From Entoloma clypeatum (lineage: Eukaryota > Basidiomycota > Agaricomycetes > Agaricales > Entolomataceae): a stretch of DNA of 64,000 nt. The position numbers and the translations under genes are program-made. The stretch covers positions 682,001-746,000 of the forward strand of contig OY751495.1 in the NCBI GenBank assembly GCA_963565915.1, read 5' to 3'. Of this stretch, positions 32,970 through 44,093 are shown one piece after another (position 1 is the first letter of the stretch; every line of letters begins with the position of its first letter). A model generated the notes under the pieces. The model made no database searches. It worked only from the letters and a program-made list of their open reading frames with translations, and had not been told where the DNA came from.

Positions 32970-33069
32970 TGTCCCAGGGAGGATTCGAACTTCCGGCTTC
33001 TCGGAGCATTCTTGCTTTGCCGTAACGGTATACCACAACGAGATGATTTAACCACTAATCGACAAGGAC
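32970..33069 (-). tRNA. tRNA-His(GTG)-like gene or pseudogene with intron, copy B
   Basis: A second copy of the sequence at 31301-31404, inverted. D stem GATT/AATC and anticodon stem TCTCG/CGAGA are perfect, the T loop is the canonical TTCGAAT, and the T stem has one mismatch. Acceptor GTCCTTG/CTGGGAC has one mismatch. An insert of about 28 nt follows position 37. It sits in the divergent promoter region of the two neighbouring genes. Confidence 0.55.
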
Positions 33070-33191
33070 GTTCATTTACATCGCAAGTCATCGATCAGAA
33101 GAAAAACGATCAAACCGCGTTGTTGACATTTGTTTGCCATTCATCTCCAACCACCAGCCACTCTCAATTTTTTCATCCGCCTGCCAGCGCC

Positions 33192-35966
33192 ATGGCCATG
33201 GACGAAGACGACTACAGCGATCTCACGGATCTCGAATCTGAAGAGGACGATTACGGGTCCAAATCCAGAAAGAAGAGCTCAAGGACAAGAGGGAGCGCTT
33301 CCAGCGGATACAAGATCAAAAACGCCCTCAAAGTCCCAAGAGCGACGACGTACACCGCACAGGCGCTTCATGGTGTGTATCCCGACCTTTTTTCCCCCCT
33401 TTCTTGCAGTCCCAAATGACGCGGCTGGGGAAAAAAAGAACAGATACACAGCGGGGAGATCAACAGAGACCCGGAATACCAGCGCGGTGCGTGTTTTTCA
33501 GTGCGGATGATCCCAGGGTTTCGTTTTTCTTTTTGGCTGAAGGCAGAGGGCGTTTTTTTCCGTGCAGACGTGGTCTGGCCAGAGAACAAGATGATAGGCA
33601 TCATCGACTCCATCTTTCGGAACTTTTATATACCCCCGGTCATCTTCGGTGAAGCCCGCGTTTCTGTTGCTTTCGGGAGGCGCCATTGCTGACCAGGGTG
33701 TTTTTTTTTTTTTTCAATTATGACAGCTGTGACATCCCATGACGACGGCTCGGAGACGAAGATATGCATCGATGGGAAGCAGCGTTTGACGTCGATTCAG
33801 AAGTGCGGGTTTTTTTCATTCGGGTTGACGTGTGCTGACTTTGTGATGGTCCGATGCGTGATAGGTTTATGGATGGTTTGGTGTGTCCCTTCCCACTGAT
33901 TATATCACTTTCCTTTCATCTCTGTTGATCATCATCAACGTCCACAGATCCCCCGTTCGTTCTCTCGCTGTCGATTCCTTTCTACTCTTACTGAACAATC
34001 GACCCTCCCGTTCTCCAGATAAAGACCCGTAAGCCCAGCCTGCCTCTTTCACAATCCTGGTCCTGAAGTTTCATCGCAGCCTATCCGGCGAAAAACTATA
34101 CTACACCGAGATGTCCACCGGTAACTCCAGGAGCGCCCGGGCCAAACGTCTCCTGCCAGAAAAATACAGACGCCTCTTCGCGAACAAGCAGATTGTCTGT
34201 GTCGAGTATCAGGATATATCCGATCAGGACGAGCGAGAGATCTTCCAGGTGCCGTTTTCCTCAGCTCCCCGCCTTTGAGACGTGCTGTTGACTGATGTGG
34301 GTGCACGGTATGCAGCGCGTGCAGCTAGGAATGGCGCTGACGCCGGCGGAAAAGCTGCAGGTCATCAACACGCCGCGGTCGGCGTTCGTGAGGTCGTTGC
34401 AGCAGCGGTTCTTGAAAGACTCGGAGGCGTTGGCGGGAGAATACCTGGACTGGGATCGGACGAGAGGGTCGGATTTTAGGTGACGGGGTCCTCTCTCTCT
34501 TTGTTCTATGGTTCAGTCTTGACTGACCTCTTCCATAATCACAGGTGTCTCGCCCAGACCGTGTTCTGCCTCGACTTTTGGGGTCCAACGCTCAAGAATG
34601 CGGGGTCGATCGTCAAGCTCGAGAAGTGGTTGAATGAGGAGGGCGATTTTCAGAGCTCGTTCAAGGATGGTGTGGTTGAGACGTTCAAGTGAGTTTTTTA
34701 TCCCGTTTTTCTTCTTCCCACTCCCCCACCCCACGTGAACTGAGATAATAATAAAATGATACGTTCAGACTGTTCTCGGATATATCGACGGACAAGAACC
34801 TCGGCCGGTGCCTGCGCAGCGAGGCTTACGCGAGCGGGAAGCTCTCCCCGATCGAGTTCATCTGCGTCGGGCTGCTGATCGGGGTGTGTGGGGTGGGAGT
34901 TGTGGGGTCAGGGTCGGCCCCTTCTGGTGGCAGGTTGGGCATCAGCGAGCTGAGCAGGGAGATTGGGAAGATGAGGGCTTCGGTTAGGGAGGAACATGTG
35001 GATATTCGGATGAATGACCGGGTTGCGAAGACGATGTTGGAGTTTATCAAGGGGGTTGGGAGTGCAGGGGCCGGGGCGAAGAGGAAGAGGGCGGAGAGGG
35101 AGAAGGGGGATGAAGAGCTGGAGGATGGAGAGGTTGTGAATGGCAAGGTTGCGAAATCGGGGGCGGGCGGGGCGAAGGGGGCTGTTGCGAGTCCGGCGAC
35201 CACGAGCACGACGGTTGCGGCCTCGGTGGATAAGCCACGGAAGACTATGAAGACGGGCTCGAAGACGGTGGGGGCGCCACCGCTGAGGGGGCCGCTTGGA
35301 GGTGGCGGGGACAAGTTGGCAGCGGTGAGAGCAGCGAAGCTGCAAGCTTCGCAGAGTGCGTCTGCGCCTGTTTCAGCGGTGTCTGGGTCGACGGGGGCGG
35401 GGTCTTCGTCGACGAGTGGGAGTGTGAGAGGGGTGGGTGGGATAGCTGCGGCACCGTCGCCCGTACAGTATCAGCAGCAGCAGCAGGTTCCGCCACGTCC
35501 ACAGCTGACGCCGGCACAGCAGGGGTTTCATGGCGTGAATGGGAACGGCAGCGGGAACAGAGCGAGGCTGGAGCATCCGCCTGCGGCGAATCCGGCGTTG
35601 GTGCCGTATCAGCACCATCCTCAACCCAATAGCAATGGGAGAGGGAGCGGAGGAGGGTACTCGTCGAGGAGGGATTCTTGGGGTGGAGAGGATAGGAAGA
35701 ACTCTTGGGGCAGTGGGAGTGGGAGTGGAAGACAACAGCATAACGGGAATTCTTGGGGGGGAGGAGGAGGGGATGGAGGATGGGTCGGTGCTAGTGGGAG
35801 CCCGACCGTGACGAGCTCGAATGCGATTCCGATCAGAGGTGGCTGGGGAGGCAAGGTTGAGTCGAACCCTAACCCGAACATGAACCCAAACTCAAGTTTG
35901 GGGTCTGCATGGGGTGCAATGATGCCGGACTCGTCGTGGGGAGGGGCCCCCCGGGAGTGGTGTTGA
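33192..35966 (+). CDS. DUF262 domain protein, multi-exon
   Basis: Related to the N-terminal domain of GmrSD-type nucleases (DUF262); its role in fungi is unknown. Proposed exons: 33192-33372, 33439-33486, 33568-33648, 33727-33802, 33865-33880, 33948-33954, 34019-34028, 34080-34248, 34316-34479, 34545-34688 and 34769-35966, about 697 aa with phases consistent throughout. Key motifs: PEYQRDVVWPENK (about residues 70-85) and CIDGKQRLTSIQ, matching the DUF262 signature DGQQR. The 7-nt and 10-nt exons rest only on restoring a family-like segment (GLIP then KDP) and are the least certain part. The C-terminal ~300 residues are low-complexity: Lys/Glu, Ala/Gly/Ser and SWGG-like repeats. A GT-rich stretch at about 34883-34931 may be an additional intron. 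Confidence 0.78.
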
Positions 35967-36195
35967 ATGATTGATTCGATGATGGATGGATGGCTTAGGA
36001 GAGTGAATTTGTTCGTTCGCCGACGGGTGTTTACTGTATTTAGGTTGCGGGCTTTTATGAATGCACTGGCCTTTCTCAGCAAGTGCGTGAATGATTTGAC
36101 TTAACCAGACTGGACCTCCTCGTCCACAAAAAAACGGATGGAACACATCAGATGGCAGAAAAATTTGTCAATGCATGAGTGGCCCTGACGGTATC
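35967..36195. other. Convergent 3' intergenic region
   Basis: The short gap between the convergent DUF262 and DUF5648-like genes; presumably both 3' UTRs. Confidence 0.5.
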
Positions 36196-36832
36196 TTAGT
36201 CTACGTAGGGACCAAGAATGTACGCAGCGATCCCCTCGTCGTTGTACCCAAGATTATTGATCGCGTTCTCCCTCTCGCTCTCGGACGTCGTGTAGAAATG
36301 ATCCGTCCCTGAAGGGCTGTACATCCTATAAAGCGGCAGCCCGCCACACCCAGCGCCGGTATACACATACCCGACGACGCCCTCGTCGTTGTACCCCAAG
36401 TTATCGATCGCGTTGTCCCTCTCCGACCTCGAGGTGGTGTAAAAGTGGTCCGTCGCGCCGGGGCTGTAGAGCCGGTAGAAGGGCACGGTGCCGGAGGCGC
36501 GGTAGGTGAAGATGCGGCCTGCGATGCCTTCGTAGTTGTACCCGAGGGAGGAGACGGCGTTCCGCATCTCGGGGTTGTTGGTCGTGTAGAAGTGGTCGAT
36601 GGCGTTGGGGTTGTAGGCGCGGTAGAGGTAGGAGGCGTAGTTGGGGTTTCCGCATTGGGGAGCGGATTCGGCGCGTGGCTTTGTAGTGGTGAGCGGGGGG
36701 GGGGGGGCGGAAGGGTCAGATTAGGGTAAGGGAACGAGAGGGGGGGGAGCTTACCTCGAGATCCACGGGCCCGGCTAGGGCTTGGCCGGCGATGGACGCG
36801 ACGAGAGCAACAAGAGTGAGCGCGAATTTCAT
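36196..36832 (-). CDS. Secreted DUF5648-type repeat protein, two exons
   Basis: About 186 aa. Exon 1 (36755-36832) encodes a clear signal peptide (MKFALTLVALVASIAGQALA), then a 76-nt intron (36679-36754, GTAAGC...AAAG), then exon 2 (36196-36678). The mature protein is three repeats of about 47 residues built on YRLYSP, TDHFYTT, E...AI..LGY..EG, the pattern of DUF5648. Such domains occur in secreted bacterial and fungal proteins and may bind carbohydrate; the function is not established. Two Cys are visible in the mature part. Confidence 0.85.
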
Positions 36833-37250
36833 GATGGAATACGCTGGCAAATTTGCGACGTCGACTGCACCTTTATACTAATAGCGGGTTGGTTATGCCG
36901 TGAAACCATGGCGGGGATCGAGGCCGGTGAGGACGGATAGTACGCGGGACGAGCGGACACTTTGGAACAGATTTAGGAGAATTCCAGACCGTTACTTTTT
37001 TAGAGGGCGAAGAGCGTCAGCACTCTCTCATATGCAAAAAAGGCTGAAGGTATCAGGTCGTTACCCGTAAATCGAATAAGGTTTGGAAAAGAATTGCATC
37101 GAAAGTAGTGCTTACACTGGCAATATCAGCACTTGAACAGGCGGGACCATTGAGACTGAGACAGGCTGACGGTGCTGACACTGCTGAAAACGATGATCAA
37201 CCGAACGCCGATCTTAAACTCGCCAGGCCTTGTACATCACCCATACTACG
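36833..37250. other. Intergenic, promoter side of the secreted protein and Copia remnant edge
   Basis: Upstream of the secreted-protein gene, with no ORF supported. Toward 37100-37250 the minus strand may hold eroded Copia E9 coding sequence. Confidence 0.35.
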
Positions 37251-37348
37251 GTGCATTGGCCATGGAAGTCAGCTCAATTCGAAGAAATAACTGAGAACCA
37301 AGTACAAATCCGCCGCCGTTGCTACGGCTGATGTGGCCGGCGCGGCCT

Positions 37349-37466
37349 CGTATGAGTAGACGCAAAAGCCGTAGTGTTCCGTGGTGGTTTTGGCAGTTCA
37401 CCCGCAGCGTATGAGTAGACGCAAAAGCAGTAGTGTTTCGTGATGGTTTTGGCAGTTCACCCGCAG
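37349..37466. repeat. 59-bp tandem duplication, 2 copies
   Basis: Two adjacent 59-bp units start with CGTATGAGTAGACGCAAAAG and differ at a few positions. They lie in the Copia E9 remnant. Confidence 0.85.
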
Positions 37467-37826
37467 CCCCAATGACCATAAACATCTGCCCCGCTTTCGG
37501 GGAAACTTTCTCCCACAACGCATCATCCTATCCAGCTCACATTCAGCGGCGATCGAGGAGGATTGCGTTGTGTATTTACCTTGAGGACTCCGCCTTTGAT
37601 CATCACCTGAAAAGAGGAGTGTGCGGACGAAGAGCATGTTGACTCAGAACCCTTGAGATATACGCTTTGTGGAGGGCGAAGACCACTTGATGTGCCGAAC
37701 GTGAGAGCCGTTTGGTGGTCTTCCAAGTACCTCGATTGCTGGGGTTGGTGATGTGGGTGGGCCATTAATCCGCTCGATCGCATCAGGAAGTACATCGCTT
37801 GAGATTTCCCATATGGGCAGAGGCAT

Positions 37827-38026
37827 NNNNNNNNNNNNNNNNNNNNNNNNNNNNNNNNNNNNNNNNNNNNNNNNNNNNNNNNNNNNNNNNNNNNNNNNNN
37901 NNNNNNNNNNNNNNNNNNNNNNNNNNNNNNNNNNNNNNNNNNNNNNNNNNNNNNNNNNNNNNNNNNNNNNNNNNNNNNNNNNNNNNNNNNNNNNNNNNNN
38001 NNNNNNNNNNNNNNNNNNNNNNNNNN
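37827..38026. other. Assembly gap (200 N)
   Basis: A run of exactly 200 N, most likely a placeholder of arbitrary length inside Copia E9 gag. Reading frames across it are not meaningful. Confidence 0.98.
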
Positions 38027-38835
38027 GGGGTCGCGTCCAGATAGCTTGTAGGTGGCGGCGGCCTTGAAGTCGCCGAAGATAACAGCCGGGGATACCTTGG
38101 AGTAGGTGTCTTTTAGCGTTTTCCACGCGTCAAGAGCCGAGGTACTGTCTTTGATGTGGCGTCTGATCGCCTCAGAGACCTTCAGGCGTATCGCCCCGAG
38201 AGCTACGTCGTCGTCCCTGACCCAGGCTTTTTCTTCCTTGCGGAAGCCGGGTTGGTCGACCGTGGTAGTCAACACAGGGGGAGCAGCGGCGGTGGGACCA
38301 GGAGTGGAGACCGTAGTGGTGAAGTCGGCGATCTCGGGACGTGTGATGTCGCCAGAGACGATGCGCCAGACTCCTTGATGGAGGAGGTAGGACTTCACCC
38401 TCTCGGCCCAGCTTTGGTAGTCGATGCCATCAAAGGGGGCGATGGTGTCAAGAGCAGAGCGAGAGGTAGACATTGTAGATGAATCTAAAAGGGGTTCCCA
38501 ATCAGTGATGTGTTTATGAATATGATTCGAGAAAACAATTGAATGATTCCTTATGACATATTCCCTTCAGGAATAGCGGTCATGGGAAAACCCTTTATAT
38601 GTCAGAAACGTATAAGGTGCGATCAACGTTTCCACATGGAGTGTACTATGTCAATCCCCTTAGGGACGCCTCATGACAGGTACTTGTCGTAATGACGTTC
38701 CCAGGTTCATATGTGAAGAAGTAAGACTCAGAACCTAGATCTTTCGATCGGTTCTTTGCCAACCAGGGTAGAGTGGGCAGGTACTCGCTGTTGCCAGCGT
38801 TTCCCAAGTCCCTCTGCTATCCGGGGCCCATAACC

Positions 38836-39145
38836 TGTTGAAGTTCCACCTGGGCGCTAGCCGCAAGTGTACTGAAGCAACCGGCTACAGTGGAAGTACT
38901 CTACGATACCGTTCTGACCACTTACATAGATTGTAGAGGGTGAGGCTGATGAGAGCGGTTGAGGCTGGTAAGAGCGATGGAGGCGGTTAAGAGTCAAGAG
39001 ACAACTTGTTGGTATTGACAGTTTCCTGGTCTTATATACCGTACTACTGTTTGTACCAACCAAACAAGTATGTAATGAAGATATGTAAAGGTCACGTGAT
39101 GTAATCTAATCTAATCTAATCTACGTGATGGGAAAAGTTTCAACA
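38836..39145 (-). repeat. Copia E9 5' LTR
   Basis: 310 bp with inverted ends TGTTGAA/TTCAACA. It contains a TATATAAG-type box on the element strand near 39040 and a short TAATC tandem repeat near 39097-39121. GTGAC at 39146-39150 is the candidate target duplication; the opposite end was not found. Confidence 0.8.
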
Positions 39146-39485
39146 GTGACAACGGCCTTCTGAGATCACGAATCAGCTGTCATGACATGTCCAAACTCCT
39201 TCTCGCAAATTACCAGAGGAACATCTTTCCAGTCAGACCCAGCGAGGTATCCCTGTAGCCTCATTGTAATGTTTCCCAGGAATAGCTACATTCTCACACA
39301 GCACATTATGATGTAGATGGAATTATAATGTAGCATCATTCTTGCCCATTCCCTCCTTCTATATCAGTAGATTATCTAATAAATTCCAGGATGGTTAGAT
39401 TGACCCAAATCTCTCTGCCAGACCACAGTCTGGTCATATTCTGACCTCAAATGGCAACATATATACAGAGGCACCACTGATTCCC
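39146..39485. other. Non-coding, start of palindrome-motif region
   Basis: No ORF. Contains the first ACATTAT-type palindromic motifs (near 39303 and 39321). Confidence 0.5.
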
Positions 39486-39794
39486 AGCCTAACCTTAACC
39501 TAACCCTAACTTATCCCTAACCTATCCCTAACCTTTAATCTAACCCTAACAACCTAAATCTCTAATAGTGACATTATGATGTGGCCAACATTATTATAAA
39601 TAAATAAATAATGTGGCACATTCTCATGTGGACCCAACCTTTAAAACCTTATTCCATGACACATTATAATGTGGTAAGGTACCTGAAAACCATGTTTACA
39701 TTGAAATTCCATCAAATCATAATGTACCATGTGAGAAAGTCCCCACATTATCATGTGGAAATGCAGTTATTCCTGGGAGACATTATAATGTGAC
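39303..39794. repeat. Array of palindromic ACATTATNATGTGG motifs
   Basis: Copies or near-copies at about 39303-39315, 39571-39584, 39617-39631, 39661-39674, 39743-39758 and 39780-39793, with partial ones near 39321, 39607 and 39719. Each is close to an inverted repeat of ACATTAT. No ORF accompanies them. Confidence 0.65.
39487..39550. repeat. Interstitial telomere-like CCCTAA tract
   Basis: About 64 bp of degenerate CCCTAA/CCTAACC repeats, with roughly nine near-units. The fungal telomere unit is TTAGGG. The tract lies inside the contig, not at an end. Confidence 0.75.
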
Positions 39795-40084
39795 TACAGG
39801 AACTATAGACCCAGCAATATCAGAGGCGTTCTTGAAATGAACATCGTTGGCAGCCACGATAGCCTTCGCAGCATAAGCAAGCTATAGAGCAGCGAGGTCA
39901 CAAAAATAGCGTACCAAAAGCTCATTGTCCGACTCGGAGTCGCCCTGACTACTTTTGCGCTTCCTGGCAGTCAGGGTCTTCAAAATGAAATCACCGATGA
40001 TGGGCTGGTGGTTTAAATAAATTGAAAACTTACAAGAGGATCATCATCCGGTGAGGCATCCATGTAAGGTCGTCATGATAAGTC

Positions 40085-40460
40085 CAGATGTATCTGGAAG
40101 CCGTGCGTTAACACGGCACGTGTTATGACACGGGAGTCACATCAGAACGCAATCAGCGAAGCGCTAAGCCTGTGTCGTGACACGATTAGTGAAGTGCTAA
40201 GCCTGCGTTATGACATGGCCTTGCGCAGTTGCTATAACATGCCCACTGAGCCCTTGTCATGACACGGGCTCGAGATGTATGATGACACCTGTGTTGTGAC
40301 ACCATTGTGAAGTGTGTTATGATATGGACTTGCGCAGATGTTGCTATAACACGACTGCTGAGCTTTTGTCATGACACAGGCTCGTACAGATGTGTGATGA
40401 CACGACATCTGCTGTGTTATGACATGACATTATTATAGCACTGCTGAGGGCATGTAATAA
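40085..40460. repeat. Array of GTYRTGACAY motifs
   Basis: About nine spaced copies of a palindrome-like core related to GTGTCATGACAC, with recurring companions CTAAGCCTG, TTGCGCAG and GCTATAACA. Spacing is irregular, so this is a degenerate tandem array rather than a simple satellite. Confidence 0.6.
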
Positions 40461-40658
40461 CACAGTTGCATCGGCATTATTAGCACTACATCAATTTTCA
40501 TCACGATAATGCATATACTGAATTCATAGGCCTAAACCTGACAATCTACGTAATATGTATCTCTGTAGGATGAGGTGGCTATCGGCGCAATAATGAGTTG
40601 TCAGGTGGCAAACTCAACATAATCCCATCCTGGACTGAATTCAATAAAAGCCCAGCGT

Positions 40659-43028
40659 TTATTCTCGAATAGGTGAAACATACCAGCCATGCTCGGCAGG
40701 GTTCTTGGGATCGACAAGAGTAACCGGCCTGCGCGATGGTGGCCCAATATGCATGTGCCTACTTCGTTGGACAGTCAAGTCGGACTTGAGTTCTTTTGTG
40801 GTCTTGGAGCTAGCTGTCTTGGCTTTGGATGCTGCTTTCGCAGCAGCCTTCTTCTTAGCGTCATTCTCCTTTGGGGAAACAGTAGGAGTCTCGGAAGGGG
40901 TCTCTTCTTCTTCGAGTTCATCCGTGGCCTTACGTTTCTTGCCCGGATTGGAGGGGGAGAAACTAGTTGCCAGGCTTTGAAAGTTAGTGGTAGGATTGGG
41001 AACTCCCGTGTCTGGCACCACGAGCTGCTGTAGAAAAGTGTTATATCATTGAAGGGAGCAATCAATACATCACATACCTGGAATTGTATGGAAGCAGAGC
41101 CTCCATCCCGCAAATGAGGCTTGTCGGGCAATAATCCTAGATGTGCCAGTGGAGAAAACATCTGACCCATCCCTCCGATGCCATCAGAGAGGCCACTCCC
41201 TTGAGAGGGCCAACCTAAAACACCACCCCAGGCATCAGCTCCATATGAAGCTACATCTACAGATAACTCAGGAAGCGGCGCGCTGAGGTAGGAGAGCATG
41301 CTGGAACCACCGTCGGGGAAGGGGTTCTGGGGGGCATTGAAGGCAGTGTTGAAAACAGCGTTCGGGAGAGCGGCATTCTGGGCAGCGTTGAAAAAGGTAT
41401 TGAAATCGATATTGAAAGTGGTGTTTGGAGTGCTGTCAAAATAAATGTTGGGGGGTGCATTGCCAGCAGTGCCAAAAGAAATGTTGGAGGCAGCGTTGAA
41501 AGGGGTGGTGTTCATGGTGGCGTTCAGGAGATCGGCCGTTGATGACAAACCAATTTCTGATTGGGCATCGACCAATGTGCCCTGGTCACCAGAGCTGCTG
41601 ACAGTGGTTTTCTCGTTCATTATCATGATGGATGCCATATCTTGATTGGCATCGCTGGCTGCGCTCCCTCCCCCTGCTTCCTCCCCTCCCTCCTCGCCTT
41701 CTATTTCCTCCTCATCTTCCTTGTCGTCATCCTCATTGTCAGATGCATCGATAATTGTCTTCAAGTTTGCAGGTTTACGTTTGGGTTTGTTGATGAGTGG
41801 TGTGGTGTCTTGCATATTAGATCTCGGTGTGTCATGGTCTGCTGGCATGGTGCTGTTCTTGACCAATGGCTTCTGGAATCTCAGATCATCCCGGCCTAGG
41901 AACAAGGTCAGTCTTGCGCTGTGACCGCGCCTCACTGTGTACTCATGGAAATATAACACACCATATTTCTTCATTGTGAGGAGAAATGTGGTCCATTCAT
42001 CTCTGTATAGGTCGACTATGAGCTCATCAGTCTCGCCGTCCATGGTTTTTGATTGGACACTGGTACAAGAGATATTATTACGTAGCGACACTTCCAAAGT
42101 GGACGATCATTTCACTCACGAGTGTAGTTCCAGCTTTCCTGCATGTGGTGTGACGACTGTAATCACAACTGAGCCACCAAGCCAGGTGGCAATTGCATCG
42201 GAGAGGGCAGGTAATAAGTCCTCAGCCAGACCCCACGCACTGTCGGTACTGACATCAAGTTAGCGACAACGGTCAATGTGACAGGAAAAATTCTTATGTT
42301 TCACCCCCAAGAGTGTTGTCTGCGCCGACAGACTCCAGTTGTTTCTTCCATTGTTCCTTCGCCTTTGTTGCTGCTGCATCAACTCGATCTTGTAGTTCTT
42401 TGCAAAACTCGGATGACTCGTTCTCGAACTGCTCCATGACAAACTTGTTGCGCTCAGTAACCAGCTTGGTGGTAGGAACCTTGGTTGAGTCGAACTTTTC
42501 TTTGAGTCGAGGCCACACGATCTCATAGTAGGCTTCTTGGATTCTCTGCTTCCGAGGCACTTTGAGCTGCGATGCAGCAAGGAGGTGTTCAACAAGCTTC
42601 AGGACGACTGCTGTGCTCGCGGAATGATCATTATACCTGTGCCGGAACCAAGCCCCTAGCTTCTACATTTCTGGTTACATCTTGCATCACATCGGTATGG
42701 AAGAAAAAGAAACTTACTTTACAAAGCTCGAACCTGTATGTGGCACATCTTGCAACCTCCTTGTCGCACTCCTCCTGAGTGAAATCATCGGGGATAGCCT
42801 GTGGCGTAAGACTTCCAGACACATGGTTCACAGGAGGGTTCTCGCGGAATTTTAACTTGTTTCTGAACTCGTTGATGAAATCACTGGTAACCGAATGGTA
42901 AAACTTGGAGATGTCGGTTGCCACAAGATAGTCGTTGGCATGTTCAAGAAGAAACTTATCCTTGATGCCGCGAAAATGACCTAGGCTTTGAGCGGTGCTG
43001 GGCTTCTTTGGCTTTTTATTTTTTATTT
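40659..43028 (-). pseudogene. 5'-truncated multi-exon gene of a dispersed fungal family
   Basis: Reading right to left: a helical N-terminal part (VATDISKFYHSVTSDFINEF), an intron, WFRHRYNDHSAST and a charged coil, a further segment (AEDLLPALSDAIATWLGG, then VITVVTPHAGK), an intron at about 42060-42117, a long acidic and Asn/Phe-rich low-complexity part, an intron (GTATGT...CTACAG near 41026-41078), and a Lys/Ala-rich nuclear-type tail ending at 40659. The layout recalls a repeated agaricomycete family of unknown function, possibly transposon-linked; that is recollection, not a search. Upstream of about 43028 the frame is lost in AT-rich sequence, so the start is missing. Confidence 0.6.
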
Positions 43029-43518
43029 ATTATTATTTTGAATCCAGTTTATTGTGCGTGAGGAACTATGCTCCTATGGTACACATTACAGGCAGACAGG
43101 TAGTTGAGTATGAGTGAGTAAGGCTTGGGCGGTGTTCTAGTCAACGCGCAGTATGCTCTGGTCTGCTCTGTATATGATCTACAAGAGCCAAGGAATGCCA
43201 TGTCCCCCCACTGACAAGGCAGCGGGAAATGAACATGCCGGCGTATCCTCCACCGTTTTAGACCTTGCTTCCCTATTAACTCCTGAGAGGTGGATGTCAG
43301 TGAGTGGGTTTCCAGACAAATGGGTCGGCGACAGGCCCGCGGTGCGGGTGGGATAAGGCGTCCTCAACGGGTGCCTACCGGTCAGGGGGGGGGGGTGTGT
43401 TGGGGTATATGTTGGTAGGGAGGGTCAGGGGGCTGTGCGAAGGGGCGGCAAGGCCTCTATTGGCTGGTGTGCATGATGGGTGTGGCGAAGCGTTTGGTGG
43501 ACTGTATGTAGTCAAGGA
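43029..43518. other. Intergenic, no gene recognised
   Basis: A 490-bp stretch before E5, including an AT-rich run and G-rich runs near 43384. No ORF or RNA gene supported. Confidence 0.4.
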
Positions 43519-43889
43519 TGTTACGGACTCTACGGTATGCGGACAATGTCATCACTTTTACTTATCGGCCCGGCTCGGCGCCCTCTTATGAATACATTAT
43601 GTTGCAACATCTATTTCCATTCCCTTCGCTACCGCTCTGACTCATTCCGCAGTAGCTTTACTCAGCTCCGCAGTATGTATGACTCATTGTACCTAGCCTT
43701 CCACAGTTGCCTTACTCATGCGCACTGCCTTCCGCAGTACTGACTCATCCGCTACCGCCTATAGTCAGTACCTATATAAACCACTTGTACTGTAGTAGAT
43801 TCCTTAGATTTAGCAATCACATTGCTCTTCGCCTTTCCACTTTCCTGCATACTCTGCCCGAACCTTGGAACGGTTTGTTAGGCATAACA
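43519..43889 (+). repeat. E5 5' LTR
   Basis: 371 bp, TGTTACGGACTC to GCATAACA, with TATATAAA and AGATTTAGCAA in the usual places. Confidence 0.92.
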
Positions 43890-44093
43890 AGTTGCTAAAT
43901 CTCGTTAGGTTCGCCCAGAGCGAAGAGAGCAACTACCAGACGAGTCAAGACATCGCGCTTCTTTGAAGACTTCACCAGTAACCCATTCGCCTCACCAGAA
44001 GCCCGACAGGAGGAGCTAAGTCCTCGAGACAGTATCGATTTTACACTCATTCAGCAGTACATCAAATCGGAGATCCGTCGCATCCTACAACAG

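Larger units (their letters stand above)
37250..38835 (-). pseudogene. gag: Copia E9 gag remnant with assembly gap
   Basis: Minus-strand Copia gag starting at ATG 38473 (FDGIDYQSWAERVKSYL near the start, then WKTLKDTYSKVSPA). It is interrupted by 200 N at 37827-38026, after which the frame cannot be fixed. Coding similarity fades near 37250. The primer site beside the LTR reads GGGGCCCATAACC on the plus strand (38823-38835), the half-initiator-tRNA type also seen in E4. Confidence 0.7.

Noticed and set aside
37523..38126. ORFs spanning the N run
   Set aside because: The gap length is arbitrary, so frames cannot be followed across it.
39487..39550. A true chromosome end
   Set aside because: The tract is short, degenerate and followed by kilobases of other sequence on both sides.
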